The translations under genes were made by a program, and so were the position numbers. The notes under the pieces were generated by a model. The model was given only the letters and a program-made list of their open reading frames with translations. It had not been told where the DNA came from and made no database searches. This document shows, piece by piece, positions 20,960 through 31,767 of a stretch of DNA of 64,000 nt (positions within the stretch are counted from its first letter, which is position 1; each line of letters begins with the position of its first letter). The stretch is from Perkinsus olseni (lineage: Eukaryota; Perkinsozoa; Perkinsida; Perkinsidae). The stretch lies in NCBI GenBank assembly GCA_013115135.1, contig JABANP010000259.1, positions 1 to 64,000 of the forward strand, read 5' to 3'.

Positions 20960-21634
20960 AACTACACCATTTCCAGACCTACTTAGTAAAACCCCACAGC
21001 AATTTAATAAAGCCCAGACCAAATTAGTAAATCCCCAAGGCAATTTAATAAAGCCCAGAGCAAATTAGTAAAACCCCAAAGCAATTTGATTTTATGAAAG
21101 ACCAATTTAGTAAAGCCCAACAAAATCACTAACAAGTACGGAAAACTCACAACGTCAGCCTACATGAAGTAAGCCCTCGGTATCCTACAGATCGCAGGTT
21201 GAAGTTTATTCGATAAACATTCGGATTGGGGCTCCGACTGGCATGCCTTACATAGCTGAGCAACAAGGGTACAATGTTTGGGCGTGATTGAAGCAAAGTT
21301 GCAAATTGTATACAAAGTTGCATAGTAACCTCTTCAACCTCTTTTTGAAGCAACTTCCCCCAGTACGGCAGAAGGTACTCTGCCTTCGCTCCACCACCTC
21401 TCCCGCCACTCGTGGGCCGGAGTCCCCGGGCCGGGAGGATAGACGATCCGGATGCGTCTCGCGTGCGGCACGCGGCGTGCCGACTAAATTGCTTTGGGGT
21501 TTTACTAATTTGGTCTGGGTTTTATTAAATTGCTTTGGGATTTTACTAATTTGGCCTGGGTTTTATTAAATTGCTTTGGGATTTTACTAATTTGGTCTGG
21601 GGTTTTACTAAGTAGGTCTGGAAATGGTGTAGTT
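20960..21634. mobile_element. 675-bp element with repetitive terminal inverted repeats
   Basis: Left end AACTACACCATTTCCAGACC and right end ending GGTCTGGAAATGGTGTAGTT are exact inverses over at least 30 bp. Inward, both ends carry several copies of a subrepeat of about 35 bp (AAATTAGTAAA..CCCCAA.GCAATTTAATAAAGCCCAGACC) in opposite orientations (20985-21120 and 21485-21620). The centre has no transposase. A MITE or foldback element is the best reading; flanking target duplications are not clear. Confidence 0.8.
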
Positions 21635-21840
21635 TTGAAATCGATAATCGACACTGGAACTGCACTGTACGGGATAATAAATAGACTCCAGAATCTATCA
21701 TGAGATTCGGAATACGTTTATTGAACAGGGAATAGAATCACGCGCTCACACTATCGTTTTGCTCCGTGCATGAAGGCGTTGATCTTGTTATCTGTTGAAC
21801 TAGGCCCTCTCCCGGCGCTGAGTACGTACAAGTGGTAGCT

Positions 21841-22196
21841 TCGCCACTAGCTGAAGCCTTCAAGACTTTGCAGGAGATGTTCCCTGAGATGAAAGTCGAG
21901 ATGATAGACGAGGTAGCGACAGTGTCGATAGAAAGGAACCACGACACGTCTCGGGCTGATCAGGTTCTGCTCAATAACAATGCCGAATTGGAACCGTGCA
22001 TCGATGAGTGCCTCGCTAGACAGGCCCAAGACGACGAACTGCCCAGCTCAGCAGGACCGGCCGGGCCGAGCGAGCAGACTACGACTGCTGGAAGATGTAG
22101 TATCAAAGGGAATGATGTTCAGATCACATTGAGCTGGACGGCAGTCTGGCCTGCGTCCAATAGTGAAGCTATTAGTGGCAAGTTCATAGCGTGTTG
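21841..22196 (+). CDS. CUE-domain (ubiquitin-binding) protein, N-terminal exons only
   Basis: The frame starts LAEAFKTLQEMFPEMKVEMIDE. Removing a 51-nt GT-AG intron at 21913-21963 (phase 0) continues VLLNNNAELEPCIDECLARQ. Together this is a textbook CUE domain: the M-F-P motif, the I..VL helix and the N.AELE..ID..L helix that bind ubiquitin. After it comes a Ser/Pro/Thr-rich linker. The upstream start is not settled (no ATG in this frame nearby; an upstream exon probably exists) and the 3' end is arbitrary, because further exon-like signals follow to about 23.2 kb. Confidence 0.6.
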
Positions 22197-23875
22197 AATC
22201 TCAGATCCGCAAACCCCACAGGCACCCCGTGCGGCGCCTTTTATTCATTCACCTCGCGAATCGTCACCAAGTGAGTCCACTAAGGGCCATTGCGCGGCTC
22301 ATGTGCTGTTCACAGGTCCCACGTCGAGTAGCGCCTCGTGGTCTTCGCTACTACGGGAAATGTTGGGAGAGGTAGTTACTATCGCAGAGGACTCGATATC
22401 GATTCGATCAGTTCACACGGAATGTGTCTCAGGGGTCTACTCCGGCGGACCGTTCTGGACGGAAACAGCCTTCAGCACCCGAGGTGAGGGATATTACCAA
22501 ATGCTCTCAGCGCGAGTTCCGCGTAATTCGACGTTCTCATCGCGGCTAGTTACTAGTAGACAACCTCGGGAGCGATTGAATTGTTTTCTGGATGAGTCAA
22601 CCGTAAACGCCGCAGTTTACCGAGTCAGGTCTATGCCGACAAAACCGCTCAGGGCATCTGGAAGAGATTTTCTATCTCAGACATTGAACGAGTCCTATCC
22701 CTGCTGAAGGCCATCTAGTCTCTTACGATAGTGTAGCGTCGGGTTTTGCTGCCGTTGATGAGGACAGCGACTTTGGAAAGCATAGCGAAGGTACTATTGG
22801 TGAGGTCAGGTTTTCAGAGCACTTCTGTTGAACCGGGTTATCGACGGCCCTTCTGAAGAAGATCCTTGAAATGGTTTCCTTTCAGCTAAGAAGGACGATG
22901 TTGATGTGGAAGGCAACGACGCTTGGGACGATTGGTTCGGATCGAAGGTTGATGTTCCTGGTCATAGTGACGGAGGTGGGCTCACTACTGCTCAGCGGCA
23001 TCAACCCTGTCTATCGTGCATTTGGTCGCTTCTGCTCAGCTATCGTCCCACCTTCGGATCCCTCCAAAGTCTACTCGATGAGCCGTCACGATTCTCTTGC
23101 TGACGAAGGCTGTCCGAGCGAGCGTCAATCGGAGGCTTCTAGCAAGTTGAAGCGATTCTGTAGGAAAGTGAGAAATTGAATTTGTCACGACGCTGGGACT
23201 GGCGATGTGTCCTCGTCACTCTGGAGCTAGCCGTAGACATTTGGTCAATCCATTTTAACGTTTCTAGTAGAGCAATGGTTGATGAGTTGCTATTCTTTAC
23301 CCGAACTCAATGGTGGAAGTAACTGTTCCACGGTAATGCCGAGGGACGCGTGTCTCGGAGAATAGGCATCTGAGGCAGCGCGCGAATTCCCTGCTAGGCG
23401 GCTTCGTCTGCGGCAAACGGTCTGCCTCTGCGCTGCTAGAGTTACTCTTTACGAATTAAGACTGTCTGAGGGTCAGCTGTATTTTTCATAGGGATGCGAA
23501 CAGGTTGGTTTGGTTGAATGTGGAGTGGGTCTTCTCGGGTTCTATCGCCTTCAATTGAGGAGGGACGGCTCTTCCTGGAGAAGCCTGAAGGCTTCGACAC
23601 GATCGGGGATACCCTGAGGGAAGTATGTAGCTCCATAGAACGTTTGTGTGAGCAGCAGGATGAGGAGCAAGTGAGACGGGCTGGCAGAGGCATGTCTTCG
23701 CCAGACGGGGAGATTATGGTGTGGAACCTCACCTCGCAGACGATTAAGCACGATGGCGTTGAATAGAATGGCATCGCGCACCGTTAGGGAAGGTGGGGAG
23801 AGCTTTGATGGGGATCTCTCAGTGCGACGCTCTCCCTTGTTTCAACATCAGAAATGATGGGGCTCTCGCTTTTAG
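22197..23875 (+). other. Exon-like stretches, gene model unresolved
   Basis: Plus-strand signals include KKDDVDVEGNDAWDDWFGSK at 22890-22950 between AG and GT sites, a Ser/basic stretch ending at a stop near 23179, and an acidic frame at 23550-23765 with TIGDTLREVCSSIERLCEQQ. They could be later exons of the CUE gene or first exons of the LRR gene. None has a recognisable domain. Confidence 0.35.
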
Positions 23876-24628
23876 ATACGAGTACTCGATCTCAACAATC
23901 TTGACCTCACCGACGCAGAGCTGAGCGCCATTCTAGAGGCGCTGTTAGAAGCGTCAGTCTTGCCAGAGGACGAAGTTCGGGTACCGTCTCTCGGCGCAGG
24001 CTTTCCTCTGCACACCAATACCCCATTTTATTGCCACAGTTAGCGAACAATCGACTCTCCACGAGGGGTTTGGCGGATCTGTTGGAGTACATGCAGTCCG
24101 TGATGCAACCGAGACAAAAACTGAAGGTTTGTCCAGCATAGAACGATTCAGCTTCTTTTCAAATGAGGAGAAATATCAGCCCTTGGGGTCCGTGCAAAAT
24201 CTTCATCCGAGTATTCTGTCTCGCTGTCTTTTCACGGGATCTTTTTTCTCCTTCGTACTCTCAATTGCCACGGTCACTCGCTTCGTGTGTCAGTAGGCTT
24301 GTGCGCGAGATCTCAGCTCGACTGATGACCGTTGTAGCCTCCTGTTATGCTGTATGGCCGTCAGGTAGATCTATCGTGCAACGGGATATGTGACTGGGGC
24401 TTCCAGCGCCTGGCAATACTCCTTTCGGAGAGTATGATGCAGAACGTCGTAAGTGTGGCAGCGAGACCGGCTGGTGGCTGCTCGGTGCTGTAATCGATGT
24501 TTGGTCTCGGTGACCTCGATAGTCGGACTCACTCCGTCACACGTCTTTCAGGAGGTTAACATTGATCAGAATCGGATATCCAACCCCGGGGATATCCTCG
24601 ATGCGTACATGGCGGCTCATCGGGAGGT
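23876..24628 (+). CDS. Leucine-rich-repeat protein, one repeat per exon (partial model)
   Basis: Four exons in phase 0: 23876-23980, 24040-24126, 24365-24448 and 24552-24628 or beyond. Read together they give successive LRR units of about 28 residues of ribonuclease-inhibitor type: IRVLDLNNLDLTDAELSAIL, then VRLANNRLSTRGLADLLEYM, then KVDLSCNGICDWGFQRLAIL, then VEVNIDQNRISNPGDILDAY. LRR proteins are protein-binding scaffolds; no effector domain is visible. The last exon may run on to a TGA at 24762-24764 or splice at 24628. The 5' end is open and may connect to the signals at 23.5 kb. Confidence 0.65.
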
Positions 24629-24863
24629 GAATTTTGGGGGCCCTCTCGCGGCGGAGCAGATTTCAGCAGAGTGTTTTCTCTCAGAATCGAGCTGTGAAAG
24701 AACTCCCGCGGAGATTGGTGTTCTCTTGAATTACGGTTGCTGTTTCTGTCGCACTGGTCGTTGAGTTTAGGTTTGGGACGATTAGGTGTGAGCCAAGCCG
24801 TAGTCATGGCAGATTGGTGTATCCTAGGATTTAGGTTCGCCAATTGTGCAGGCCACAGCAAAA

Positions 24864-24934
24864 GTCGCTACCCGGATTTGAACCGTGGTTGTCACGGCCA
24901 CAACGTGACGTCCTAACCACTAGACGATAGCGAC
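24864..24934 (-). tRNA. tRNA-His (GTG), copy 1, with a T-stem mismatch
   Basis: Minus strand folds as a cloverleaf: acceptor GTCGCTA/TAGCGAC, D-arm with GTCTAGTGGTTAGGAC, anticodon arm TCACG-TTGTGGC-CGTGA with anticodon GTG, and T-loop TTCAAAT. Compared with the two other copies the T-stem has CACGG instead of CCCGG, giving one A-G mismatch, so this copy may be weakened. No CCA is encoded. Confidence 0.92.
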
Positions 24935-25477
24935 TCTGATGAAGTTTCGTACGGGAGTTATTCGCGCCATCCGTCCCCTATTTTTGCCACTACTGTCTGG
25001 GGAAGAGCAGTTGTCTATCGTTGCGTGTAGTACTGATGAGCATGGTTGATCCACGAGATCTCAGGGGAATATATCTCATTCGTTGAGTTTGGGGCGCGCA
25101 AGTGGCGGACCGCAAGTCACTGATGGTCTCTCAGCCTCAGCAGACTGGAGCAACGCGAACCCTCATGGCGCTGCTCGTCCCGTTCTTTCCAGGCGCTTGT
25201 TCTTCCAAGGTGTGACAGAAGAACAAAGACAGCTCCTCTGGTGGCCCATATATACGTCTACGTTATCGTCTATATTGTCTACGTTATGGTAACGTGTGGT
25301 AACGTCGTTATCTCCTGTAGTGTTAGCGTAGACAAAGGAGCCTAACTCCAGACTCGAAGTTAATCTACGGGAAGCCAGTTGGTAGCTGAGAACGTAGCGT
25401 CGACGCGCCGGTGTTTTCCACCTGAACCACGAGCGAATCGAGCGGTACTTCCTCAGCCTTCCAGTGCTTGTGCAGCA
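24935..25477. other. Intergenic, nothing recognised
   Basis: Only an imperfect TA/AACG-rich stretch at 25245-25320 stands out. No coding or RNA feature was supported. Confidence 0.35.
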
Positions 25478-26599
25478 ATGTCTATCCTGGCGGCTACCGG
25501 GCATCTGAACTTGGACACTTTCTCTGCCGAGTTCATCAAGGCATTCTGGGCTCCCACTGCGGTCACCGTCGCGTGGCTGATACAATACGGAATGATAGAC
25601 TTCATTTGCATCGGTGCCAGTCGTAAGACCCATGAGACACTGGCAAGGGGGTGGGGGTTCAATTCGTACGCCGAGGTACTTACTTTAAGTGGGGCTTCCC
25701 GAAGGGAGCCGAGGGCGCCCCAGAGCCTTTATGCCGGGCCATGAGAGTGCATATGAATCAGCTCGAGAACAGTAAGATAGGCCTCCTTCATCGGCGTCAA
25801 ATGCCTTCGCGAGTTGGGCATGGCGCTCTACTGACATGTAGGTAATCACATGCTCTTCACCATGTGGCTCTGCGCACTCTGTGGGCTGCCGAGGTTTGCC
25901 GGTGCCTTCGGAGCCCTCTGGGTCGCGGTGAGATGTATGTACGGCTTCAAGTGAGTTCCACAACTCCGCTTTGGATGACCCTTGACGATCGTCGAAGTGA
26001 CACTATCACCGATGGTCCTGCTATGGGCGGTGTTCTCGCGCCGGGCTGCTGTCACTATTTCTTGTCCCTCAGGTATCGTATGACGCAGGGCAATTTGAAG
26101 GGCATTCTGCAGTTCACCGTCCCTAGTTACGTCATCGTGCAGACTTTTTACTTCAGTAACGACTGGGCTGGTCGGAGCGGAGCGACTTGGGCCCACAATT
26201 GATCGAACCGTCGTGCCAGTCTCGTGCGGCTGTGAAGGGGCCGTGTCGTTCACCATTGGAACTTCTGATCGCAAAATCATCTCCTTGAGAGGGTACTCCT
26301 GAATCATTGCCATCATTATTTCCACGCTTCTGGATTTTCCGGGGGGGTGATTTTCAGTGTCTTACTCACAAGAAATACTCGTACTCGCACATTAACCCAC
26401 GCCCATCATTGCCCTCTTTCTTCACCTCTCAGTGATCGCGCAAAGGATACTAAAAGTTGCGTTCAATTTCGATGACTTCAAGTCCTACATCGCTGCTGGA
26501 GGAGTGGTCCTGACTGCCTACCTGCTCATGCTGGGCACTGCTATGTTGCAGAGCAAGCACTGTGGAGTATGGGATAAGAGCCAGAAGAAGGAACAGTGA
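25478..26599 (+). CDS. MAPEG-family membrane protein, copy 1
   Basis: Exons 25478-25622, 25676-25771, 25842-25950, 26073-26155 and 26433-26599; 199 residues. Four helices are evident: WAPTAVTVAWLIQYGMIDFI, LWVAVRCMYGF with the segment before it, FTVPSYVIVQTFYF, and VVLTAYLLMLGTAML. After helix 1 comes RAMRVHMNQLENS, the R-x-x-R/H-x-x-N-x-x-E-N signature of microsomal glutathione S-transferase 1 and prostaglandin-E-synthase relatives, which forms the glutathione site between subunits. The usual role is glutathione-dependent conjugation or peroxide reduction in the ER membrane. All splice sites are GT-AG and mirror those of copy 2. Exact substrate cannot be told. Confidence 0.78.
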
Positions 26600-27335
26600 A
26601 CAGGATTTTTATTGGACGTCGGGACGATTACGTCGGAGGTGCAATCCTCCTCAGCAGCCGTATGCGACGTATTTGCACTAGGCCCGAGAACACTTCTCTC
26701 GTGCCTTAGTGGCACATAGATAGCTTTAAGTATCTTTTTCCTTCGTATAATGATGTTGGGGTGTTGTTTCAGATCGCTCAATTCAACAGCGGGGTCCTAT
26801 CAGACTTATACCCCAGTATTTGGGTTCATGTCGACGGACTATCTTCAAGGTGGATGAGCGCAATTCTGTTTCGGGCCTCTGTTCAGTCCTCTTAGAGTAG
26901 GCCTTGATGATGCCACTTCTCTGACCATTGTTGGCCGTGACTCCAGGCCGTGCCCTTCCACACCACATCAGGCCGTAGTCACTGCGGCAAGCTGGATTTA
27001 CACTTCTTTATGCCCTCTCCTATATCTCCACGCTGTACTGAGTTGTAGTGCACGACTGAGCGTAGTGGACGCTGCCTCTCTTTGTGCATGCGTGCTGCGT
27101 GCAGCCACGTGAAGTCGTAGGCGTCTATGATGACTCTGACCCTCATCAGTTCCATCGGACTCACTGGAGGGAAGCCTCTGGGTTGTGAATGATAATGCCA
27201 TTCGGTTGGCTGATGTGCGGCATCCGGGAGGTGCGACGCGCGGCCATCCCCGCCCGATTCAAATTGTGATCGCAGACTTTTCCGCCGTACGAGAACGCAT
27301 CAATCGGTCTCCATCTTCATAGTGCTTGTGCAGCA
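26600..27335. other. Intergenic between MAPEG copies, nothing recognised
   Basis: No supported feature. Short open frames on the minus strand lack any family signature. Confidence 0.4.
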
Positions 27336-28448
27336 ATGTCTATCCTGGCGGCTAACGGGCGTCTTAACCTGGACACTTTCTCCACTGAGTTCATCAAAAC
27401 GTTCTGGGCTCCCAGTGCCGTTACCATCGGATGGCTGATACAATATGGAATGGTTGACGCTATCTGCGTTGGTGCCAGTCGTAAGACCAATGGAACATCG
27501 TGTTTCCTTATCTTGTTTAGTCAGGCAACTACTTCAAGTGGGGCTTTCCGAAGGGAGCCGAAGGGGCGCCGGATCCACTGCGTCGGGCCATGAGGGTGCA
27601 TATGAATCAAGCTGAGAACAGTATGACAGATTCTTGCGTCCCGACTCGTGTGCGTCTTCGAATTCGGCTCTCGGAACCCTCGTGAGGAAAAAAGCGTCTC
27701 CGCAGAGGGCGGCTGCATAGCCACGTGTGTCTCAGGCGACCATATGCTCTTCAGCATGTGGCTCTGCGCACTCTGTGGACTACCAGGCTTCGCGGCTACG
27801 TGCGGGGCCGTCTGGGTGGCTTTAAGGCATATGTACGGCTTCACGTAAGTTTAGGACCGGTGTCGAGGGTCTCGCAACACTCGCCGTACTTGACTCATTA
27901 CTGATGACTCATTAGTGTTGAATACATGTCAGGTTCTTCTTCTCCCACGGTTTGCTTGCCCCACAGGTATCGTATGACGAAGGGAAGCTTGAAGGCTATC
28001 CTGAAGTTCACATTCCCGAGCTACGCCGTCGTACAAATTCTCTATTTCAGTAGCTTTCTGGGCAGGCAGAACCACATTGGGTTCGGGTCAAAGATGCGAT
28101 GATGACTCTGGCGACGCAGGGGTGTAACTGTGTATAAATGTGCTGTAGCGCGTCACGAGAATCATCATCTGGACAGCCTCGGGTTCTCTCCCCCGTATTC
28201 ACTCCATTCATTCGTCACGATTACGACTCAGACGTGCTCGTTATAAAGATCAGAATGTAGCGGTTGTTCTTCTCTCTACCTCAGAGGTCGCGCAGAGGAT
28301 TTTAAAAGTGGCGTTCGATCTCGATGACATCAAGTCGCATCTTGTCGCTGGCGGAGGGCTGATCGCTGTCAACTTATTCACGCTGGGGGTCGCTATGTGC
28401 CAGAGAAAGCACTGCGAAGTATGGGATAAAAATCAGAAGGAAGCATGA
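27336..28448 (+). CDS. MAPEG-family membrane protein, copy 2
   Basis: Exons 27336-27480, 27525-27620, 27736-27844, 27967-28049 and 28285-28448; 198 residues. The first four exons have exactly the same lengths as in copy 1 (145, 96, 109 and 83 nt) and the same phases; introns differ in length and sequence. The signature RAMRVHMNQAENS is kept with Ala for Leu. Helix 1, HMLFSMWLCALCGLPGF, the R-M-T-K segment and QRILKVAFDLDDIK all align with copy 1. Likely glutathione-dependent membrane enzyme. Tandem duplication is clear; coding divergence suggests the pair is not very recent. Confidence 0.78.
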
Positions 28449-28685
28449 TATCCCTCAACCTGGTGTCAAGCTGGGTAGAGAAAATTATCCCCAGCAGCCG
28501 TACGCAGAGTTTTTGAGTAGTTTTTGTTCTGTGGTTGCGCCCTCACACCGGATTGAGGGAGCGGTTTCCGTTTCTATCGGTTGTGAAGCTCTGTGTTGGT
28601 GCTCTTCGAGAACGGCGCGGCATCTCCTCGTAGGTCTCTATCGACCAATGGCTGAAGCATGGCTGCGAACAGCTTAGATCATAAA

Positions 28686-28756
28686 GTCGCTACCCGGATT
28701 TGAACCGGGGTTGTCACGGCCACAACGTGACGTCCTAACCACTAGACGATAGCGAC
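28686..28756 (-). tRNA. tRNA-His (GTG), copy 2
   Basis: Same cloverleaf as copy 1 with a perfect T-stem (CCCGG/CCGGG) and anticodon GTG in loop TTGTGGC. Identical to copy 3. Confidence 0.95.
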
Positions 28757-29187
28757 TCCGTGCAGTACGTCAAGCAAGCCCCGTCAGACCCATATGAGTA
28801 TTTGCGCTTCCAATGTCTACTTTCAGCGGAAGGATCGAGCTAAGCATGCTAGGGGGTGATATTGACGCCGCGTCCTCAACCGTCGCAGTCAGCTTCGATC
28901 TTCCATATTACGCTAATAGTGTTGGACCTAGCGAAGAAAAAGCGAATCCTGTCGCATCAACATATGGCCGACTCAATTGTTGCTACAAAGGGCACTGCTG
29001 TCGAGCGTTCCTCTCCTAGGGTGTCATCCGATTCTGATGATCAGAATGACTCGGGTGGATCCACTCAGCGATGTGGGGTGCAGTAACGGTCGGTCACAGG
29101 CGTCCAGAGCCACTGCCGGCAACTGCCTGCGAGTACGTATCAGGACCTGATAATCAGGTACTCCCTGACAGTTTCTCGTCTTATAGG

Positions 29188-29520
29188 TATCGTATGAAGA
29201 AGAGAAAGTTGGAGACTATCCTGCACTGCAGAATCTACAGAACTACAGAATCTGTAGTTCACCGTCCCAAGCTATGCCATCGTGCAGCCCGTGTATCCCA
29301 GGAACTGATTGTTCTGTCCGCCATACGTCAACGATCTGAGAATCGTTGCGTTACTAACGCGCCGATTCTCAGATCAAACACGCAGCGTCAGGGTTGGTTT
29401 TTATTTTTGGAGAATCCCCTGAACATTTTGAAACTAGGTTTTACGTTTTGATGACGTCGAGCCCTGTCTTACTGCTAACGGAGGGCTCATCACTGCAGCA
29501 GCACACCACAGAATTTTTCA
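29188..29520 (+). pseudogene. Decayed third MAPEG copy (exons 4 and 5 remnants)
   Basis: 29188-29290 matches exon 4 (YRMKKRKLETIL, then FTVPSYAIVQ after an insertion), preceded by a conserved AG acceptor. About 29438-29500 matches exon 5 (GATGACGTCGAGCCC, GGAGGGCTCATCACTGC). The two halves of exon 4 are separated by about 31 bp of palindromic DNA absent from both intact copies, and the frame is broken. Exons 1-3 are not recognisable in 28810-29180. It lies between tRNA-His copies 2 and 3. Confidence 0.75.
29240..29375. repeat. Palindromes inside the MAPEG pseudogene
   Basis: 29240-29260: 10-bp arms around A29250. 29333-29375: 13-bp arms with a 17-nt interior that itself holds GCGTTA-C-TAACGC (29348-29360). 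Confidence 0.9.
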
Positions 29521-29745
29521 ATTGGCCTTCCACATCCAGTAGGAGCGCTATCACCGCCTTGCGAAACCGTTCCGCTGAAACGGTTTCAGTATCCATTATG
29601 TAAAAAGCATCGCATTGACATTCCTTGTAGATAGGACTGCCATCCACAGAGTGAGTCTCCAGACATCCATGAAAGCCTTTCATCGAAAGGTGACCCAAAC
29701 ACTCCACTTCGAGCGAGTATACGAAGTTTACTCGCTCGGAATATA

Positions 29746-29816
29746 GTCGCTACCCGGATTTGAACCGGGGTTGTCACGGCCACAACGTGACGTCCTAACC
29801 ACTAGACGATAGCGAC
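29746..29816 (-). tRNA. tRNA-His (GTG), copy 3
   Basis: Identical in sequence to copy 2, with all stems paired. A 10-bp inverted repeat (29710-29719 with 29729-29738) lies just to its left. Confidence 0.95.
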
Positions 29817-30094
29817 ACAAACGTTTTAACGGAGGACAAGGTCGTTGCCGCCAACCTTCGTATTGCCCCGGTGCTTCCCTCCAAAAGTTGTCTTCGGTTC
29901 TCCTGTCCCTCTCACACAATCATACCTCATTGGAGGTTTCGCAGTATTTCTTGATGGATCCGTGGGCACTCTCATTGCTCTCCAATATTGACCATCGCTT
30001 GGGCTGACGACTGTTCCGACCGAGGTCCGATCTTGGTAAGGAGGGGTACGAGCCGTCCAAGAAAAGAGGACTTACACCATTCCGTAAACCAAAA

Positions 30095-30167
30095 TGCCCA
30101 GACCCAGGATCGAACTGAGGACCTCCAGATCTTCAGTCTGGCGCTCTCCCAACTGAGCTATCTGGGC
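30095..30167 (-). tRNA. tRNA-Phe (GAA)
   Basis: Minus strand: acceptor GCCCAGA/TCTGGGC with discriminator A, D-arm TAGCTCAGTTGGGAGAGC, anticodon arm CCAGA-CTGAAGA-TCTGG with anticodon GAA, T-arm with GTTCGATCC. A/B box sequences are canonical. Confidence 0.95.
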
Positions 30168-30525
30168 TGGAACATACTCATTCACTCGCTGGCTTGAGCA
30201 TGCGAGCGATCAAGCGTCCCTTAGTTTGCGAGTGAGCAGTATAGCGCGATTATGTCACAGTCCGACAATCAGAAGGATATGATTCCTATCTTAGGAATAG
30301 AAAAAGGTTCTACATTCATGCACCCACAAAGCGATTCCAAACTCCTAGCGCTAGATCCGAATTCAAGCCAACCAATCGAGAGTATCTCTTCTCTCCACGG
30401 GCGCGCGCCGCACTCTTTCACGACCCTATCTGCTCCCTTCAACTTGTTCTCAATTCTTGATAACTACACACAATCAATTCGTCTAACCGTACGAGGCAAG
30501 TGGTCGAAGCTAGGCGACACGATCA

Positions 30526-31466
30526 GGGTAGGTATGCGGATCCTGATCCACGGCTGATCCTGAGAAAAAAATCAGACGGATGGATCAGGTCTTGATTCTT
30601 TCCACTATATTCCTAAGATTTGTCTCGAGTACCGTTTATCACGATCAAGTGGGTGATCCACGTATCCGAATCACTATCCATGGATCAGATCGCACGTGGA
30701 TCTCATATTTGAGGATCAGAATACTCCATGATCCACTAGCTCAGTGGATCAAAGTAGGTTATCCGAATCATTCAAAGGTACGAATGCATGATCCGAAAAT
30801 CGTCTCACGCACAGAATCACTCTGTTTTACCGTGTTATAGAGGCCCGATCCTGTTACGGCGCCATTCCTTAGCGGTACCCTCAAGTTGATCTGATCCTTG
30901 ATCTCCTGGGTCTTAGATCAGTAATTTGAATAGTCAACGGTGAGGATAGAACCCGGAACGTGTGCTTGTCTGACCGACGACCTAACCTGCCGGGCTGTTT
31001 AGCCGGACCCCGATCGAAACGCGACGAATGAGCCAAGAGAGCCAGACTCCCCATTTTACCTAGCCGTGCCCAATTCTAAGGCCTACGTGCTCCGATCCGC
31101 GGGACCTGATCCGTCGACTCCCTCAGCTGAGTCATAAACAATCACCGAAATTTCTCAACGAGGCCGAGAATTTCTCAGATCCGCGATCCACGAATCACGG
31201 ATCACGAATTTGTCTCACGGATCAAGGATCAGAATCAAAAATGTGGATCACGCGTAATCTGGACTCACGAATCGCGTATCAGGATCGTGGATCAAGATTC
31301 TGGCTCATGAATCAAGGTTCAAGATCAAGAATCACGGATCAGAATCGTCATTGCGGGATCTGGATCGGACTTTTCGGATCTTGGTATGATCTGGTTCACG
31401 GAGCCGGATCAATGGTGCCCCCGGATCATCGTCCAGATCCGTGGATCAGGATCCGCATACCTACCC
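30526..31466. mobile_element. GATC-rich element with 28-bp perfect terminal inverted repeats
   Basis: 30526-30553 and 31439-31466 are exact inverses (start GGGTAGGTATGCGGATCC). Inside, GGATCA, GGATCC and GTGGATC words recur dozens of times in both orientations (30560-30780 and 31180-31440), so the two halves can fold on each other imperfectly. The middle (30800-31150) is plain and contains a degenerate tRNA-like box. No transposase frame was seen, so non-autonomous. Confidence 0.75.
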
Positions 31467-31767
31467 AGGTAGCGCCCGAAATCTACCCTCGTTCACCGCC
31501 TTGGCAAGACCGACGTTGGAAATCGCAAACAACTCATTAACCCCATCTTTATGATTAGTGATCTCTGATACACGGTAGTCAGCTGCCAGGGAGCTGTAGT
31601 AACAACTGGGCTGCAATGTGGAAAAGACTACTCCTTATGTTCCCAACCAACACAACGGGCTTTAAATCACAGTGGAAATGTTCACTGCTGCTCATGCAAG
31701 ATGCCTTACGTATACGAGCGAGACCAGCAGGTTACTTCGCTCCATATATTTGTGTACGTGAGAGTAA
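31467..31767. other. Intergenic, nothing recognised
   Basis: About 300 bp between the TIR element and the Kelch gene stop, without supported features. Confidence 0.4.

Noticed and set aside
30930..31010. tRNA-like box on the minus strand (GGTTAGGTCG... CCGGGTTCTATCC)
   Set aside because: Acceptor ends do not pair and the T-loop is off consensus; at most a tRNA-derived remnant inside the TIR element.
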